From Heliopora coerulea (Eukaryota > Cnidaria > Anthozoa > Scleralcyonacea > Helioporidae): DNA of 64,000 bases. The notes under the pieces are model-generated. The model did no database searches. It was not told the DNA's origin and saw nothing but the letters and a program-made list of their open reading frames with translations. The DNA lies in NCBI GenBank assembly GCA_030142905.1, contig JASJOG010000042.1, forward strand, positions 1,428,501 to 1,492,500, in the 5' to 3' direction. The position numbers and the translations under genes were made by a program. Positions 23,327-36,923 of the stretch are shown in pieces (within the stretch, counting starts at the first letter, position 1; the number at the start of each line of letters is the position of its first letter).

Positions 23327-26300
23327 CTGAATTTTTCTTGTCCAAACTGTTTATGTTAGGTGGCATGTGATTCAAAGCCTGAGATTTCAGAAGATCTTCT
23401 ATATTCTTACAATATCTAAGAATAACATAAAGCCAACATGAACTGCTTTTGAATGAATGACATAACAGGTTGACAAAATGAAGCAGGAATTGAAAAATAA
23501 TATGTCAGTGGTTTTTATCACTTTCACTCTTATTCTAACATTAATTGGTGACTAACTGTCAAGGTTGAGCTCAGTTATATGAGTACAATGCCAAACAAAC
23601 TGCACACTGGAATAATTTTGACAATTAGCCCTGGCACAAGGTGTCTTTATTAACTGTAAGAAACGAAACTCCAACATATGCCAAAATAAAGAAATAGAAT
23701 GGATGGTTTCACAGGAAAGGTCGGGGACTCAAAACATACCAACATTGATTCATTCTCAGCATTACTGACAGTGGTCAGAGGAGGGTTATACAAACAGTTT
23801 GTTATTCTTGCTGAAAGCATGGAAATATGTGGCCTTGTGTAGTAAGATGAACTATTACAGGGAGGTCTTGCCACTTATAATCCTGGCATCCCTGTTCACC
23901 GACATGTCTGTGCACGCCATCATCATCACATGATTACCCAACAAGACATAATAGAGAAAAAGCAACAAGTTTTTAATCAACAGGCCAAGAGGGATGGTAT
24001 TGGTACATGATACACTTTGCTAAGAAAAAACAGTTCTGAGTGTCTGGTTAAACTGCAAGGAAATTTATGCAATCAAGCTATATTATAGTTATCTCAAATG
24101 TGCCAAATGCAGAGGTACCATGCCAACAATAAGAAAGAAAATTAATAGCAGTGAACAGTCTTCCAGTGTGGCCAATTTAACAATAAATTTAACAGTTTAC
24201 TGTCAGAGAAACTTGGAAAAAGGGACCATTGTCACATACTGCTTTGCATAATCATGTTCTTCAGAAGACAGACGAGAAATGTAATCAATGCCATCATCAT
24301 CTGCTGGCTCCAATATATGGAGGACATATTTCTCAATCTGAAGGCAAAAAATAGAGTTGAGTAAGTTATTACATAACACAGTTAGGACATTATAGTATTA
24401 CAAAGCCAAAAGCTGTCAAATGAGCTAATAAATTGTAGTGTACTTTAATATACTGTAATAATCTACCAGAAGCAGATTATGGTACACTGTTAATCATTAT
24501 GGTGCACTTATCAACATAATTAATCAATCAGAGACTCAGACAATTAGATATAATCTCTGATCAGCTTTCATCACAGCATAATAACTGCCTTCAGTTGGCA
24601 ATTTCATGAACAGTAACCAGATATTAAGACTTTGTTAATAGTCTAACATCCTACTTGGTACTATCCTTGAAGACTGCTATATAATTATTATATCGTATGT
24701 ACAGCTTACTGGTAATCTACAGCACAGTATTTATGGTACCCATCCAGTGGCTGGTCAGGTACATAATAACATCTACAGTCTTATCCCAAAAACACATACT
24801 ATACACTATACAGAGCAAACACATCCTCATTTGCTGACAACTGGGAATGTGAACATCAGAGATCTAATAAATACACCAGCCAAAATTAATCATAAACTGG
24901 ATGCATTATATGGACTGCCACTAAATCACATGTATATTGATAATGTACACAGGTTTTCTCCTAGAATGTCAAAACTACAGTATTAAACCCTCAAACAAAT
25001 AGAGACTTCTTTCAAGGGGCAAATGTCTTTACTACTTTAGCAGTTAAAGGGTTAAACTTAAGACCTCATATACTCCACAGTGACAGGCACAATATTTTAT
25101 AGGATTCCAAATTTGTTACAGGTTGATTAGATCAATTAAGTAATAGGTTTAAGAGCTGAGGTGTGGCCAATAGGGAGACAATTCGTGAGGCAAATGATGG
25201 CTCTGTGTCAAGAAATAGCTGGAACCACTAGGATCCTTTCCACATTGTCTGTGTCCCATCTTTGGATCTGGCACTGATGTTTTAACTCAATAATGATTAA
25301 ATTAGGTAATTTTAGACCAAACTGTTTACCAAATTATGCCAAACAATTTCAAAATCTAGCTGTTGGTTGCCTTAGGCAACCCTTCATCTGCCATTGCAAA
25401 TCACCTGGCAAACAGTAAAAATACATGGAACACAGTCAACAATAAGGATATTTACCTTTTTCAGTCTTGTTTTTAAATAACTGCTTATAACATACCGTAT
25501 TCTTTGAATCTAAAAAAGGAATATGTATTTAACAGTAGAATAAAAAAAGATAAATCATTTATCTATTAAAAGTATTCTTTCTTTCCTCAAAAAAACTTTT
25601 ATTGATTGAGTTTGTCATTTTGGAATTAGTGAGGACAGAAAAAATAGACAGCACACTCTAATATAAAACCCTTTGAATGCCAATAAAAGCAATAAAAGCA
25701 ATAAAATACAAAAATTTATTGGTTTATTTGAAACTAGGAAATAGGGCTCCTGTAATTGAGTAATCATATTTTCTATTATAAGCATATTATTATGAGTATA
25801 GTGTAGTGAAAGTATTACAGTAAGAAAGTTTGAAGTAGACAAACCACTAGCTAATCACAGAGAGTGATGAACTGTCTTTCTACTTTAATTTTAACAGTTT
25901 TATTTCCTTTTTAACTTTGCTGCATTTTTATTGACAACAGAGCTTACTTCAAGTCTGTGGAATGAACCAACAAGATCTCCTTTACCAACATCTTTTAAAT
26001 TTTCTTCCTAAAATAATGGTGAAAAAGCTGCACTATGTGTTAAAATAACTAGACACCATTGTTGACAACCATCAGAGAAACAGAAAAACAATAAGTCAAA
26101 AAGTAACATAAAAATAAAAAAGAAAATATTTCAGATCTTGCAACAGGACTGTAATTGTGGGGCCAGGTAGAAACATGCTACAAAATCCATGGTTAAGGGT
26201 ACTAAACTGAGGCAAAATTGAGGCTGAGTTATACAAAATGTACAATGTACTTTGTCTGCATGAGACAAAGATTGACTGGCTGATTAGAGTCACGACAAGA

Positions 26301-27869
26301 ATGTTGTTTCAAACAATCTAATTATTTGGCTAGATGCAGAATGTATAATGCTTTATTTTGCAAATGACCTAGAAATTTTTCTGTTGGAGAACTATTGTAT
26401 CTGATCTTAACCTTTGGGAAACAATACACTGTAGCCAGGGTGGTATGAATAATAATTACCTTGGTCAAGTGCATCAGAATCACCTGCTACATGCCACACT
26501 ACTACTCATCAATCCCTGTTCATGCATTTGAATACAGAGTACAAATTGTTCATCAGGTTGTTGCATGTTTGAACATGACATTACATAATTATGGTACCTT
26601 TTGATCACCTAGATGACATAGACGTTACAATGTATCATGCTATATGTTATCACTAAAATCAGTGTGACCAAAGTGAATGCCAAAAATCTAATAGACAGAC
26701 CTCACAGTAAAATGCTTGTATTTTGTGCTTCAATGAAAATAAATGTACTTTCACATTAATTTGCTTCAATCTAAGCAACTGTACCATTTCCTTAATTTGA
26801 TCCAACATGCACTCCACCAACTCAACTTTGCTCTCTAAAATCTCTGGTGCAAACTTTTCATTCAACCACGCCTAGAAGAATTTAAAAAGCCACTAAATAG
26901 AATGCTTTGGAAGAGGTTGGTTTTGTTAATTTAATCCTGGTTTACAGCAGCAAAATCAAAGTCACAGTCTGCACCCTCTCTGTCCAACCAATCAAGTTAC
27001 AGTATAGTAGCTTATTTTACTAACCAACACAACTGCTTGATACAATTTACAGGTAAACCAAGGTTTCCACTAACAACTAAATGCTCCACCAATCAATTTA
27101 GCAAAAAGCAGGGTGTCATACCCTTGACATCCCATACAGTTGTTATATCTAGGCCTGAATGTTCATGGGGCCAGTTGGAAGACTGAAAAGTGATCATGAA
27201 GAATTTTCGTCTTCCAGGTGAGCCTACCCAAAAAATCTAGTATTTTAGGCATTTGTGAGACTGCTTCTGAAGCATTCTGAGATGTTTTGTTCAACAATTC
27301 TAGCAATAATAATTATGGTAAGAGTTGGAAATGTTTTGGAAGGGCAGCCAACCAGTGTGGCCACACCACTGAGCACATAGCATCACTGATTAAACATATT
27401 ATTTCACGCCAGTTAATTCCACCTTAACAGTAGAGCCATTTGAAATCACTCACTTTACTCTGGGCACTCTTCTTTTCCGTTGAAAATTACATTAGCTGTC
27501 ATACCCTGTCGTTTGATTATTTTATAAGCGTGGTAAAACATCTACTTCGAATATGATGCCAACAACCCTGAAACTGCCCTCAGTTCTAAAGAAGTTGTGT
27601 GCGTGTGCACCAATTCTCAATTTAATGTTTATTTCTGTGATATGCTGGGAATCTGGAATAGTGGATAGTTAGGTACCATCAAAAAATCAATCCAATCAAA
27701 TGCACAGACACAAACCGAAACTTTACATTTCCGTTCCACGAACAGTTGTACCGTGACTGCTTACTTCTTCCAGGCGCTCCAAAACCTCTGCAGCAGTAAC
27801 TTCCTCGCCTTCGTCGTTCTCTTCGGTTTCGTCCGAAACATTCGAAAACGCTCCTTCCTTTCCCGCCAT
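23327..27869 (-). CDS. GINS4: DNA replication complex GINS protein SLD5, last exon not found
   Basis: Exons: 27869-27765, 26871-26785, 26007-25948, 25509-25456, 24337-24240, 23415-23327, all GT-AG and in frame. The product starts MAGKEGAFSNVSDETEENDE and continues TAAEVLERLEEAWLNEKFAP, EILESKVELVECMLDQIKEM, EENLKDV, RIRYVISSYLKTRL, KIEKYVLHILE, LNHMPPNI. These match SLD5 in order: the acidic N-end, the ERLE-AW-NEKFAPE-LESK block and the RIRYV-SSYL helix of the GINS A domain. SLD5 is one of four GINS subunits, which with CDC45 and MCM2-7 form the replicative helicase. About 164 residues are accounted for against about 223 in vertebrates; the C-terminal B domain is missing. Exon 6 ends in a valid donor (GTAACT), so another exon is expected in 18.1-23.3 kb. 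Confidence 0.93.
26785..26871 (-). CDS. GINS4: GINS4 exon 2, most conserved block
   Basis: 87 bases (29 codons) between CTTCTAG and GTACAG. It encodes AWLNEKFAPEILESK and VELVECMLDQIKEM, which can be laid residue by residue against vertebrate SLD5. It starts and ends on codon boundaries. Confidence 0.93.
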
Positions 27870-28307
27870 ATTTTCTTTTCATACTTAATTCATTGGAATG
27901 CAAACCGAAATACACCACGCGAAATCCACGAATCTAAACATCTAGGAATGAGGTCATACATAAGATATTTGACTGTATGCGATGTCTCCCTCAGCCGGTG
28001 CGTAAAAGTTTGCAAGTAGAAAATGCTGACGATTGCAAGCTCACGAGAACTTGTCAGATGCAGAAAAGTGATGTCAAAGACAATGTAGTTGTTAGTTGTA
28101 ACAAACTGTTTACTTTTCAACATTGTTTCGTTGCGTGACATACCTCGCAACCTCGCGCGACTGCCTCACGTGTTATGTGAACACGGCTAGAATTGGCTGG
28201 AAAAAAACAAGGAAGGACGTTTTTCTGATCTTTTATTGGGGAACTTTGATTAAAAGTTAGCGAAAAGCCAGCCAGAGGGACGACCGGGACCAGGTTGAGT
28301 TCAGACG
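27870..28307. promoter_or_regulatory. Divergent promoter region between GINS4 and IDE
   Basis: 438 bases separate the two start codons, which point away from each other. CpG is locally frequent (CTCGCAACCTCGCGCGACTG near 28,144) and there is a CACGTG E-box at 28167-28172, with ATTGG (inverted CCAAT) near 28,190 and 28,235. No TATA box in a clear position. This looks like a shared housekeeping-type promoter; transcription starts cannot be set from sequence. Confidence 0.6.
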
Positions 28308-31300
28308 ATGACTATCGATTCGAGAGAGCCGAAACTTATTTGTGACAACATTACCAAGTCAGAAGGTGATGATCGACTTTATAGAGCACTTGTTCTGAAC
28401 AATGATCTGAAGGTGCTGGTTATCAGTGATCCAAACACAGAAAAAGCTGCCGCATCTATGGATGTTCACGTTGGTAAGCTACACTTTTTGACGCCTTGAT
28501 ATGTCTCCTGGAAAATTCTGTAGTTTTGAGAATGGTGTGACATGGTGCTGTAACAACTCCATTACAAATACGGTATATACTCCATACACGTGACAAGTCA
28601 GATAGAAATTGTGCTGCTGTGATTGATTTGGATGAGTGGTTAGGGTTGGGGTTAAGATTAGGGTAAAGGTAAGGAGTTATTGGTATTTATGTCCTTAGGT
28701 ACATGTACTTGTACAGTATCTTCATAGGCAGCTACATGTACATGTATATGATGCCACCACTATTATTTTTATTTCATGACTGTGGTCCTAGATGTAGGCA
28801 AGTTGTGGCACTCATTGATGATCTAGGGAGGATTGTGGTTTAGAGCGGGGAAGTGGATGTGCAGCTTACCCAGTGCAGGTCTGGCACAGCGTAGCAAAAG
28901 GAATATATGTGTTAGGTAATTCTGCCTGTTTATTGCGGTGCTCTGCTAACTGAGCTGCTTTTGTTTGCTCAATTTAAACAAGTTTTAAAGAAGTTCACCC
29001 ACACAAACATCTCAAATAACAGCATTAGCATTGACAGAGATGGTGCTGTTATAACAGCATTTAAACCATAATTAGTTGCTACTGTAATCCCATTTTAAAC
29101 AAATTACCATAGATGGCTACAGTACCTTGACCCTCCGGTCTGGCAAGCAGTAAAGGGTACAAATGTGTGCTGACTCAAAAGACTGACCCATATGCTACCT
29201 TCATCTAAATAGTATCCTTAACTGGGAGTGTAATCAATTTTAACAGAGCATTAATTCTACAATATTGTGTTTGTACCATAGAATTTATCTACAACAAAAG
29301 AAATACAGAATGATAACTGTACATGACCCCAAACATAATTGACATGCCATTTTCTCGTAGTACCAGTATGTTTTCTAGACTCTAAAGGATATATGTATCC
29401 ACGATGTCATGGCTACATTGGCAATAATAGAACATACCGTAGAACCTTTTTTAGTTTATACCAATAGACTTACTGGTAAATCCACAAAATTTTAAGATTT
29501 TCTCACAAACTTCAGGAAGCATGTCAGACCCTGATGACATCCCTGGCTTGGCACATTTCTGTGAACACATGGCTTTTCTTGGAACCAAAAAGGCAGGTGA
29601 TTTATAATTACTATAAATGAAACCTTTGCACAAATTATTTTAGTTTTTTGTTTGCAAGGTACTTGTACTATACAAGTGAAAATTATACAAATTTAAACAT
29701 AATTAATTTACCATTTTACCCAATTTGTATAGTAAGATAGATCTTTAAAATAAATTTCATAACTATCTAACAAAGTTAATGATTAGTTTACTGATGTACT
29801 GAATGAGTTATGTAAAAAACTTTAATTACATATTTAGTTCTCTGTCAGTGAGTTTTTTGGTTGAAATTGTTCATATTGTGATACAGGTGGTTGTTTTGAT
29901 GTGAATGAGAATTGATTTGGTGCTGTATACTGTATGTACAGCTTAAAATGAACTAATTTGTTGGGATTTTTTAACAGCAGCACACTTATCATTTTAAAGC
30001 TTTTGTCTTGATGATAAAGTGATAGGCAGTTGAAATGCATACAATTTTTGAGAGAGTATTTCAGAACAAAAGCATACAAGTATACAAGCTATGTATAGCT
30101 TTACCTGGAGGCTGGAGCACATAATTATCTCAATAAGGGGTGGGACTCATCCCCTTGATGACTATTACATCTGGCATTGGTCACAGTAAATTTATAGAGT
30201 GTACCCTTGCCATTAATATTAATGGGTTAATAATCGTACTTGTGTCAAGTAAAACTCCATTTAAATTATCATATCCACCTGAAATCTATAGCTAATCAAT
30301 CACTCAAGTTTATCATTGTCAAAATCAACTAAAATGCAGAATTTATATGGGGAGCTTTTGTTTTTTAAAGCAAATGGGCTTCTGTACTAGTGAACTGACT
30401 ACATAGAGCCAGATCCACCAGACATTTAACATATAAATGCAAATCATACTTCTGTAGCATTCTACTTATGGTAGTCAATTACTGTATAGAGTAATTGGAT
30501 TTGATTTCAGTTGATATATGTGTAATATTGATGTACAAACAAAGCTACAGGATACTACATTAATTTTCAAAGAGGAAAAGAGAAAGCATTCAATATGCTA
30601 TCTGGACCCCATCCTTGGTCAATAACATAAGTTATAATAAAGAGCTCACATTTACAGCATTTGAACTGTTATTTACATAATAATAAACATAAGGGGTTTA
30701 GGGTTGGGGTTAGGATGGGGTAACATTTTTATTATCATTTTATAATAATCTTATGTTTATTCCTGTAGTTCCCTGAAGAGAATAAATTTACACAGGTATG
30801 TAAAAAATATAATATTTGTACTGGTATACTATAAGAAATTGTTTATTATGGTTTTACTAACATATTTACTTTGCATTGTATGAGATAAATTATCAGGAAC
30901 AGGCAAATAATTTTTTTTGAATAATAAAAGTATATCACTTTAAGCCATATGACTTAAAAGTGTGATCAGTGAAAGCAATATGCAAATATATGAACAACAA
31001 GTCAATGTAAGTACTAGACTAAGTGTAAGCCTTGCAGTATCCTGTTTATAAAAGCCTTGGGTCAGTGTCTAGAACTGGAAGAATGTCCTTTTGCTTACCA
31101 CTGTAATAACTAGCTGTGCAACTGCTCTTCCTGCCTTAGACTTACCAGTACATGTACTTCACCAACAACTGGTGCAACTTTGTGGACAGCCTCAATATAT
31201 GTTACATGTGAAAGGTTTGCATAATGATAATAAAATGATAACTTCTATGATTTCTTGGAAATGTTGTTGTACAGTCTGTCCTTGTAGTCACACTTACCCA

Positions 31301-34300
31301 TAAGGGGCTGAATAAAATTGACTGGCATTTATCTAAAATAAAATTCTAAGTTGCACCCTTGCCACTTAATGGGTTAACCAAGTTGGCAATTAACCTATTA
31401 AAGGACAGGCACCCTACTCAACTGAATACAGTATAATCATCTGTTGTTAACCAGAATGAAATTTCAAAGTGCACCATTACCCCTTGAAACTCTAAAATGC
31501 ACCCTTCCTCCTGGATTTGTCATAATGTTGGTACATGGAAACAGTTTATCATAATGCAAATCATCTATTCCCTACCAGTTTGTCATCCACAAAATGATTT
31601 TCAGTACTTAATGTCTGCATTTTCATTTGATACTTTCCTAGTTTCTTAATGAAAACAGTGGGTCATCCAATGCATTCACATCAAATGAGCACACAAACTT
31701 TTTCTTTGATGTCAAACAGGAAAAGCTGGAAGAAGCCATGGAAATGTGAGTAGAGCTAGCTGCATGGCTAGTGATAAACAGTTATGTTAGGAGAACAGTG
31801 ATTCAGAAACACTGCTGTAAAAAGTAGGTACATACTGTATATGAAAGTGACTATTTCATCCTGTTCATTACAAGCTGGGTTGAGCCATTGTTCAATCCAA
31901 CCAACACTAAACTAGATTTGCCATTACCTGTACCTTCTCCTTCACTTCCACCTTTATCCTTTTACACTGTACCTGGGGGCAAGATTACTGTAAGACTGAG
32001 GGTCTGGTTCCAAGTTTTGTGAGGGCCCTTGACAGTAATTCATTTCACCTTTTAGGCCACATATACCATCACTCAAATACTCTGATCTTTACATATGATT
32101 TCAAATATATTTTTAACTGCCCAAGGGCAGCAGGCAGTCACTCAATGACACATAAGGAGTACCATAGTTTGCTGTACCCTGGATTACTTATGGTATGCTA
32201 GTGACCAAATATTAGGCAAAATGTGAAAAAAACCCAATTTTTTTAAGTTTCAAATATTAAGAAAATAAAATATGTAGTCCTGAAGTACAGTAGCCAAAAT
32301 CTGCTGCTGCCTTTGTCTTCACCTTTTCCCTTTGCCTTTACCTTTGTACCTTGACAGTACCTTTTATTACCTTTAACTCTACCTCTCCATTAGGCATACT
32401 TAGGCAGATTTAGGCCAGATATATTGACAGGCCAGATGTATAGGCAGACTTAGGCCAGATAAAATTCATTCACACTCTGACACCAAACTAGACCTAATTT
32501 AGGGATGGTCCAGGCAACATACTGTGTGAACTCTGCTACAGTGTCAAGTGTTAAAGAGTGATTTACCATGATCTATTTAACACAGTCACTTATTAAAAAA
32601 GATTCCAAATCACCTTGTATTACAAGGCCAACAAAATTGATCTATTGTCATATGTCATTTGTTTGCAAGGTTCTGTCAAAACTGATGAGCATGCTTGCCT
32701 GCCATTGATAGAATGTTTTCTGTATAATGTAAGAACCCATGCCTAAATTTGGCCTTGAGTAGGATACAACACTGCTGTAACAAAGAACACTTTGTACAAC
32801 AGGTACTATCATTAGTGAGATACAGTAAAATATTAAAAGAAAAGTATTATTTTCTTTTCTGTTCATAGATTTGCTGAGTTTTTTATAAGTCCTTTATTTA
32901 ATGAAAATGCCAAGGACAGGGAAGTAAATGCTGTACATTCAGGTACACATGTCTTCTCATATGCAATGTAGTTTGACATTGTGCATATTATTAATAATAC
33001 ATACATGTACTGATAGATTAGGGGAAAATTCCAGTTAAAACTTATCATTAGATTTGACCCAAATCCAATGCCAGTTGACAATTCGAAAAAATATAAGACA
33101 AAACATAATGCAAAAATAAACATCTTGTAAATAACTCAGGATATAAGCTTAGGAACAAGACAAAAGTATGGTGATAATATTTTGACTTTGTTTCAAACCC
33201 TTCATCAGATCATCTAATTACACATAGTATATACACTCCTTAACTTAAACAACCTTTATGGCTGGCTAAATGATGACAACATTTCATTCTAAAACAGTTT
33301 GGATATTAAACATCTATTTTCAACAATTTTAAAATTCTTCAATCCTGTAGATCCTATTCACCTAACCTACTTCTTATTCTTGAATCTCTTTACATCAAAT
33401 ACAATGCACCATAATTAAATGTTGCCTTAAAAGCCATCAAAGAATTGACTTTATTTCCCTAATTAATCTTCTCTCACTCTACTACTTTTGAAACTGTCTT
33501 CTTCCTGTTGACAATTCATTAATTATTCTGTAAATAATATATCCCTACTGATGATGTAACATATTCTTTGCAACTGTTTAAGGATCATACATACTGTGTG
33601 TAATAAGATGATCTGATGAAGGCTTTGAAATATACAGTAGTTGAAATATTATCACCATACTTTTGTCTTGTTCCTAAGCTTATATCTTGAGTTATTTACA
33701 ACATGTTTATTTTTGGATTATGTTTTGTCTTACACTTAACCTTAGCTTAACCCAATCCTCTCTCATACATTGAAGTCTTTCAAATCCAGGCATTACTGCA
33801 CATGAATTAGGGTCTTGTGTCATGGGGATTAGCTATCCATGGCATGAATGACCCCTCATCATTTATTCATAGTTTACTGTTAGATATTTGACAGATAGCA
33901 TTTGGAAAGAGATGTTCAACTATCTGCTGAAAGTCAGGGCAGTTTAAGATAAATACATTCTGTATACTGTAATTTTAAAGCAAACATGCCAGTAGATAGT
34001 TTATTTTTTGTACACTTCTCTTACGTGTTATTAGTAACACAATATACAGTTACAATAGAAAATGCATGAAATCAGCCACTGAAAAGTCCCTGGTGAGTGA
34101 TGTGCTGCAGGTACTTCAACAGTATTTACACTAAGTCTTACACTTCCTGATTAGTGAGAAACTTTGTTAAGACAGCAATGCACAAAATTGAGAAGGAATA
34201 CTGGATTAGGCCCTTGATGGCTTAGCATCCATCTTCTGGAATTCCTTTGGATTTACCATGGATTGTTCTTCCTATGGCAGAACTGAGGCATCCAACTACT

Positions 34301-34943
34301 CCATGTGCCTCTGTCTTTCAAACAGTCAGGAAAGGTACATCATTTTTCTGCCTCTTCCTTTTTTTCCCAATAAGTCTTCATTCAAAATCAAATGTGAGCA
34401 GATTTGCAAATCTTCTCAGGTTACAACCAATCCAAGTTTCATGCTGCACCATCATTCTTGTCATGATGGATCATTTTCCATTTTCTCACATTGACCATTT
34501 TCTATGTATTAATATGCTTCTAATGTTAATATAGTTTCTATGGTGTATTGTTAGTTTACATGGTCAAAAATATTATATTAGCTCATGTATATTTGTGTAT
34601 TTTAGAAAATGATAAGAATTTAAAGCAGGATTTGTGGAGACTGAACCAGCTTGACAGGTCAACATCAGATCCATCACATCCTTACACTAAATTTGGGACT
34701 GGTAAGAAACCTACATTACTTATGTAAATTGTTAATGCAAATGAAAGAGGCAGAGGGCGAGGACAAGGACAAGAAAAGTGGCCAGCAGGCAAAGATGGAG
34801 AGTGACAGGCAGGCAGGCAGGAGTTTCAGTCCCTCCATGGTGGTAACAGTATCCTGTACCTTGAAAATGTTCAAGTGGATGCTATACATTGATTATATAA
34901 TATAATGTACTGGGTACACCTACCTACCTACATACATGCATAC

Positions 34944-34992
<49 letters not shown>

Positions 34993-35155
34993 AATTTGCA
35001 CATGCTCACTAGTCTCTAGTTAGAGCACTCCGGCATGGCTTAGATGTACCACAAGTGTGGGACATTTGAGTTGCCTATATAATGTAGGCTTCTCCATCCT
35101 GCTCATCAGCACTACACTGATGAGGCCCAGTAGGCCGAAACGGTTCCGTCTGTAG

Positions 35156-35197
<42 letters not shown>

Positions 35198-36859
35198 CAA
35201 AATGTAACCGGAAAGCTACACAAGTGACTTGAATAAATAGAGCGCTCGATACCGCTACAGATAGAGCGAAAATGACACAAATGGAGACAAATGTTTAGCT
35301 GTCGCTACTCCGAGTTTCACGCGCTTACATACATATATATATACATATATGTATATATTTCACGCTATTTTATATATGTATATATGTATATATATATATA
35401 TATAAACAAGGGGTGAGCAAAAAAAAGTGGCCATCTTAAATAATTATGGTTAACGTAACATAATCATCACAAGACGAACAGACGTGGTTAAGAATGATCG
35501 TTTTAGGATGCATGCGTCTAAGTAATTTCAAATATCATCTCAAATCTTAATTTTAATAACCTATTTTTGAAATTCACAAACGTTACGCAGTTTTTAATTA
35601 TATTATAGTTTACAAATTCCTGGTACATCTCTGATGTCCTTCATTTTGACTCTAACAAATTTGTTCGCACAATAGCCAATAAAGTTTATTTACAAACTAC
35701 TACAGGCAACAACAGTAACTCAAGTACATGCCTATTGTATGTACCATTCAATACCTAGCTGGCACTCTTCAATTTGATCACAGCTTTGCATAAACGAGGC
35801 ATGCTTTCAATAAGCTGATGCAAGTATTCTTTGGTGATTGTTTGTAATCCATTTTTGATTACTGCAAAAAGTTCGTTTTCATTTTCCAACTTTTGGTCTT
35901 TTGTTAATCAGTCCAACTCAGCCCATAAATTCTCAATGGGGTTTAGGAGAACCCATCCCCATTCATCAATATTCCCACTAATGTGCTCACGAGCAGATGA
36001 TAATCGCGGTAAACGATTTTTCTCACTCCCAAATGCTTTCTCAGATTTTTTTTTCCATTTGAATTCTCTCTTTCAAGAGGTGATTTATGGTTTTGGCGGA
36101 AAATTTGACCCCTGTCTCAGCTTCTAGTTTATCAGCTAGCTGATGTTTGGTTGGGGTGCCTGATTTGGACGTTTTAATAATTAAATGGTCACTTCGATCG
36201 GTAGTTTCCATCCAGAACCAGGATCATGACTGCAATCTCCACTCGATTTACCTTAATGCAAAGTTCTTTTTTTGTTTTGTTTTTTTCCCAGAACAGGTCG
36301 ATGTGAATTTTTTTTGAAACTGTACATGTGGTAACTCCAGCTTAGAGCAATCCAAGAATTTCATGTTTCCTTCTAATTTTCATCTCAGATTTCTCGGTGC
36401 CGACTTTTTAAGTCCCTTACTATCCACATCACTTTCACATAAAACCTCAACGAAAACGTTCAAAATTGCACATGTGACTGGTTTTTTGGCTAATAATGTT
36501 TTGTACTTAAGTTATCAACTAAATATTGTAGGATGTGCAATATTTTGATAATTTTATGGACAAGTTCATATCATCCAATTTGTAAGAAATAGGAGAAAAT
36601 GCACTATGTTTAGCAGAAGACATTATCATAAAAAGTATTAAGAATTGACGTATGTTCCATGCCAGCACTTAAAATTAGTATGTCAAAAGCTTTTTAATCA
36701 GATCTCCAAGAAAGCTTTTAAAAAATATACGGTTTACTTTCATTTCTGCTCTTCCAGTGACAGTTATATCAAATTGACTATATTTTTGACAATGGCCACT
36801 TTTTTTTGCCCACCCCCTGTATGTATGTATGTATGTATGTATGTATGTATGTATGTATG

Positions 36860-36923
<64 letters not shown>

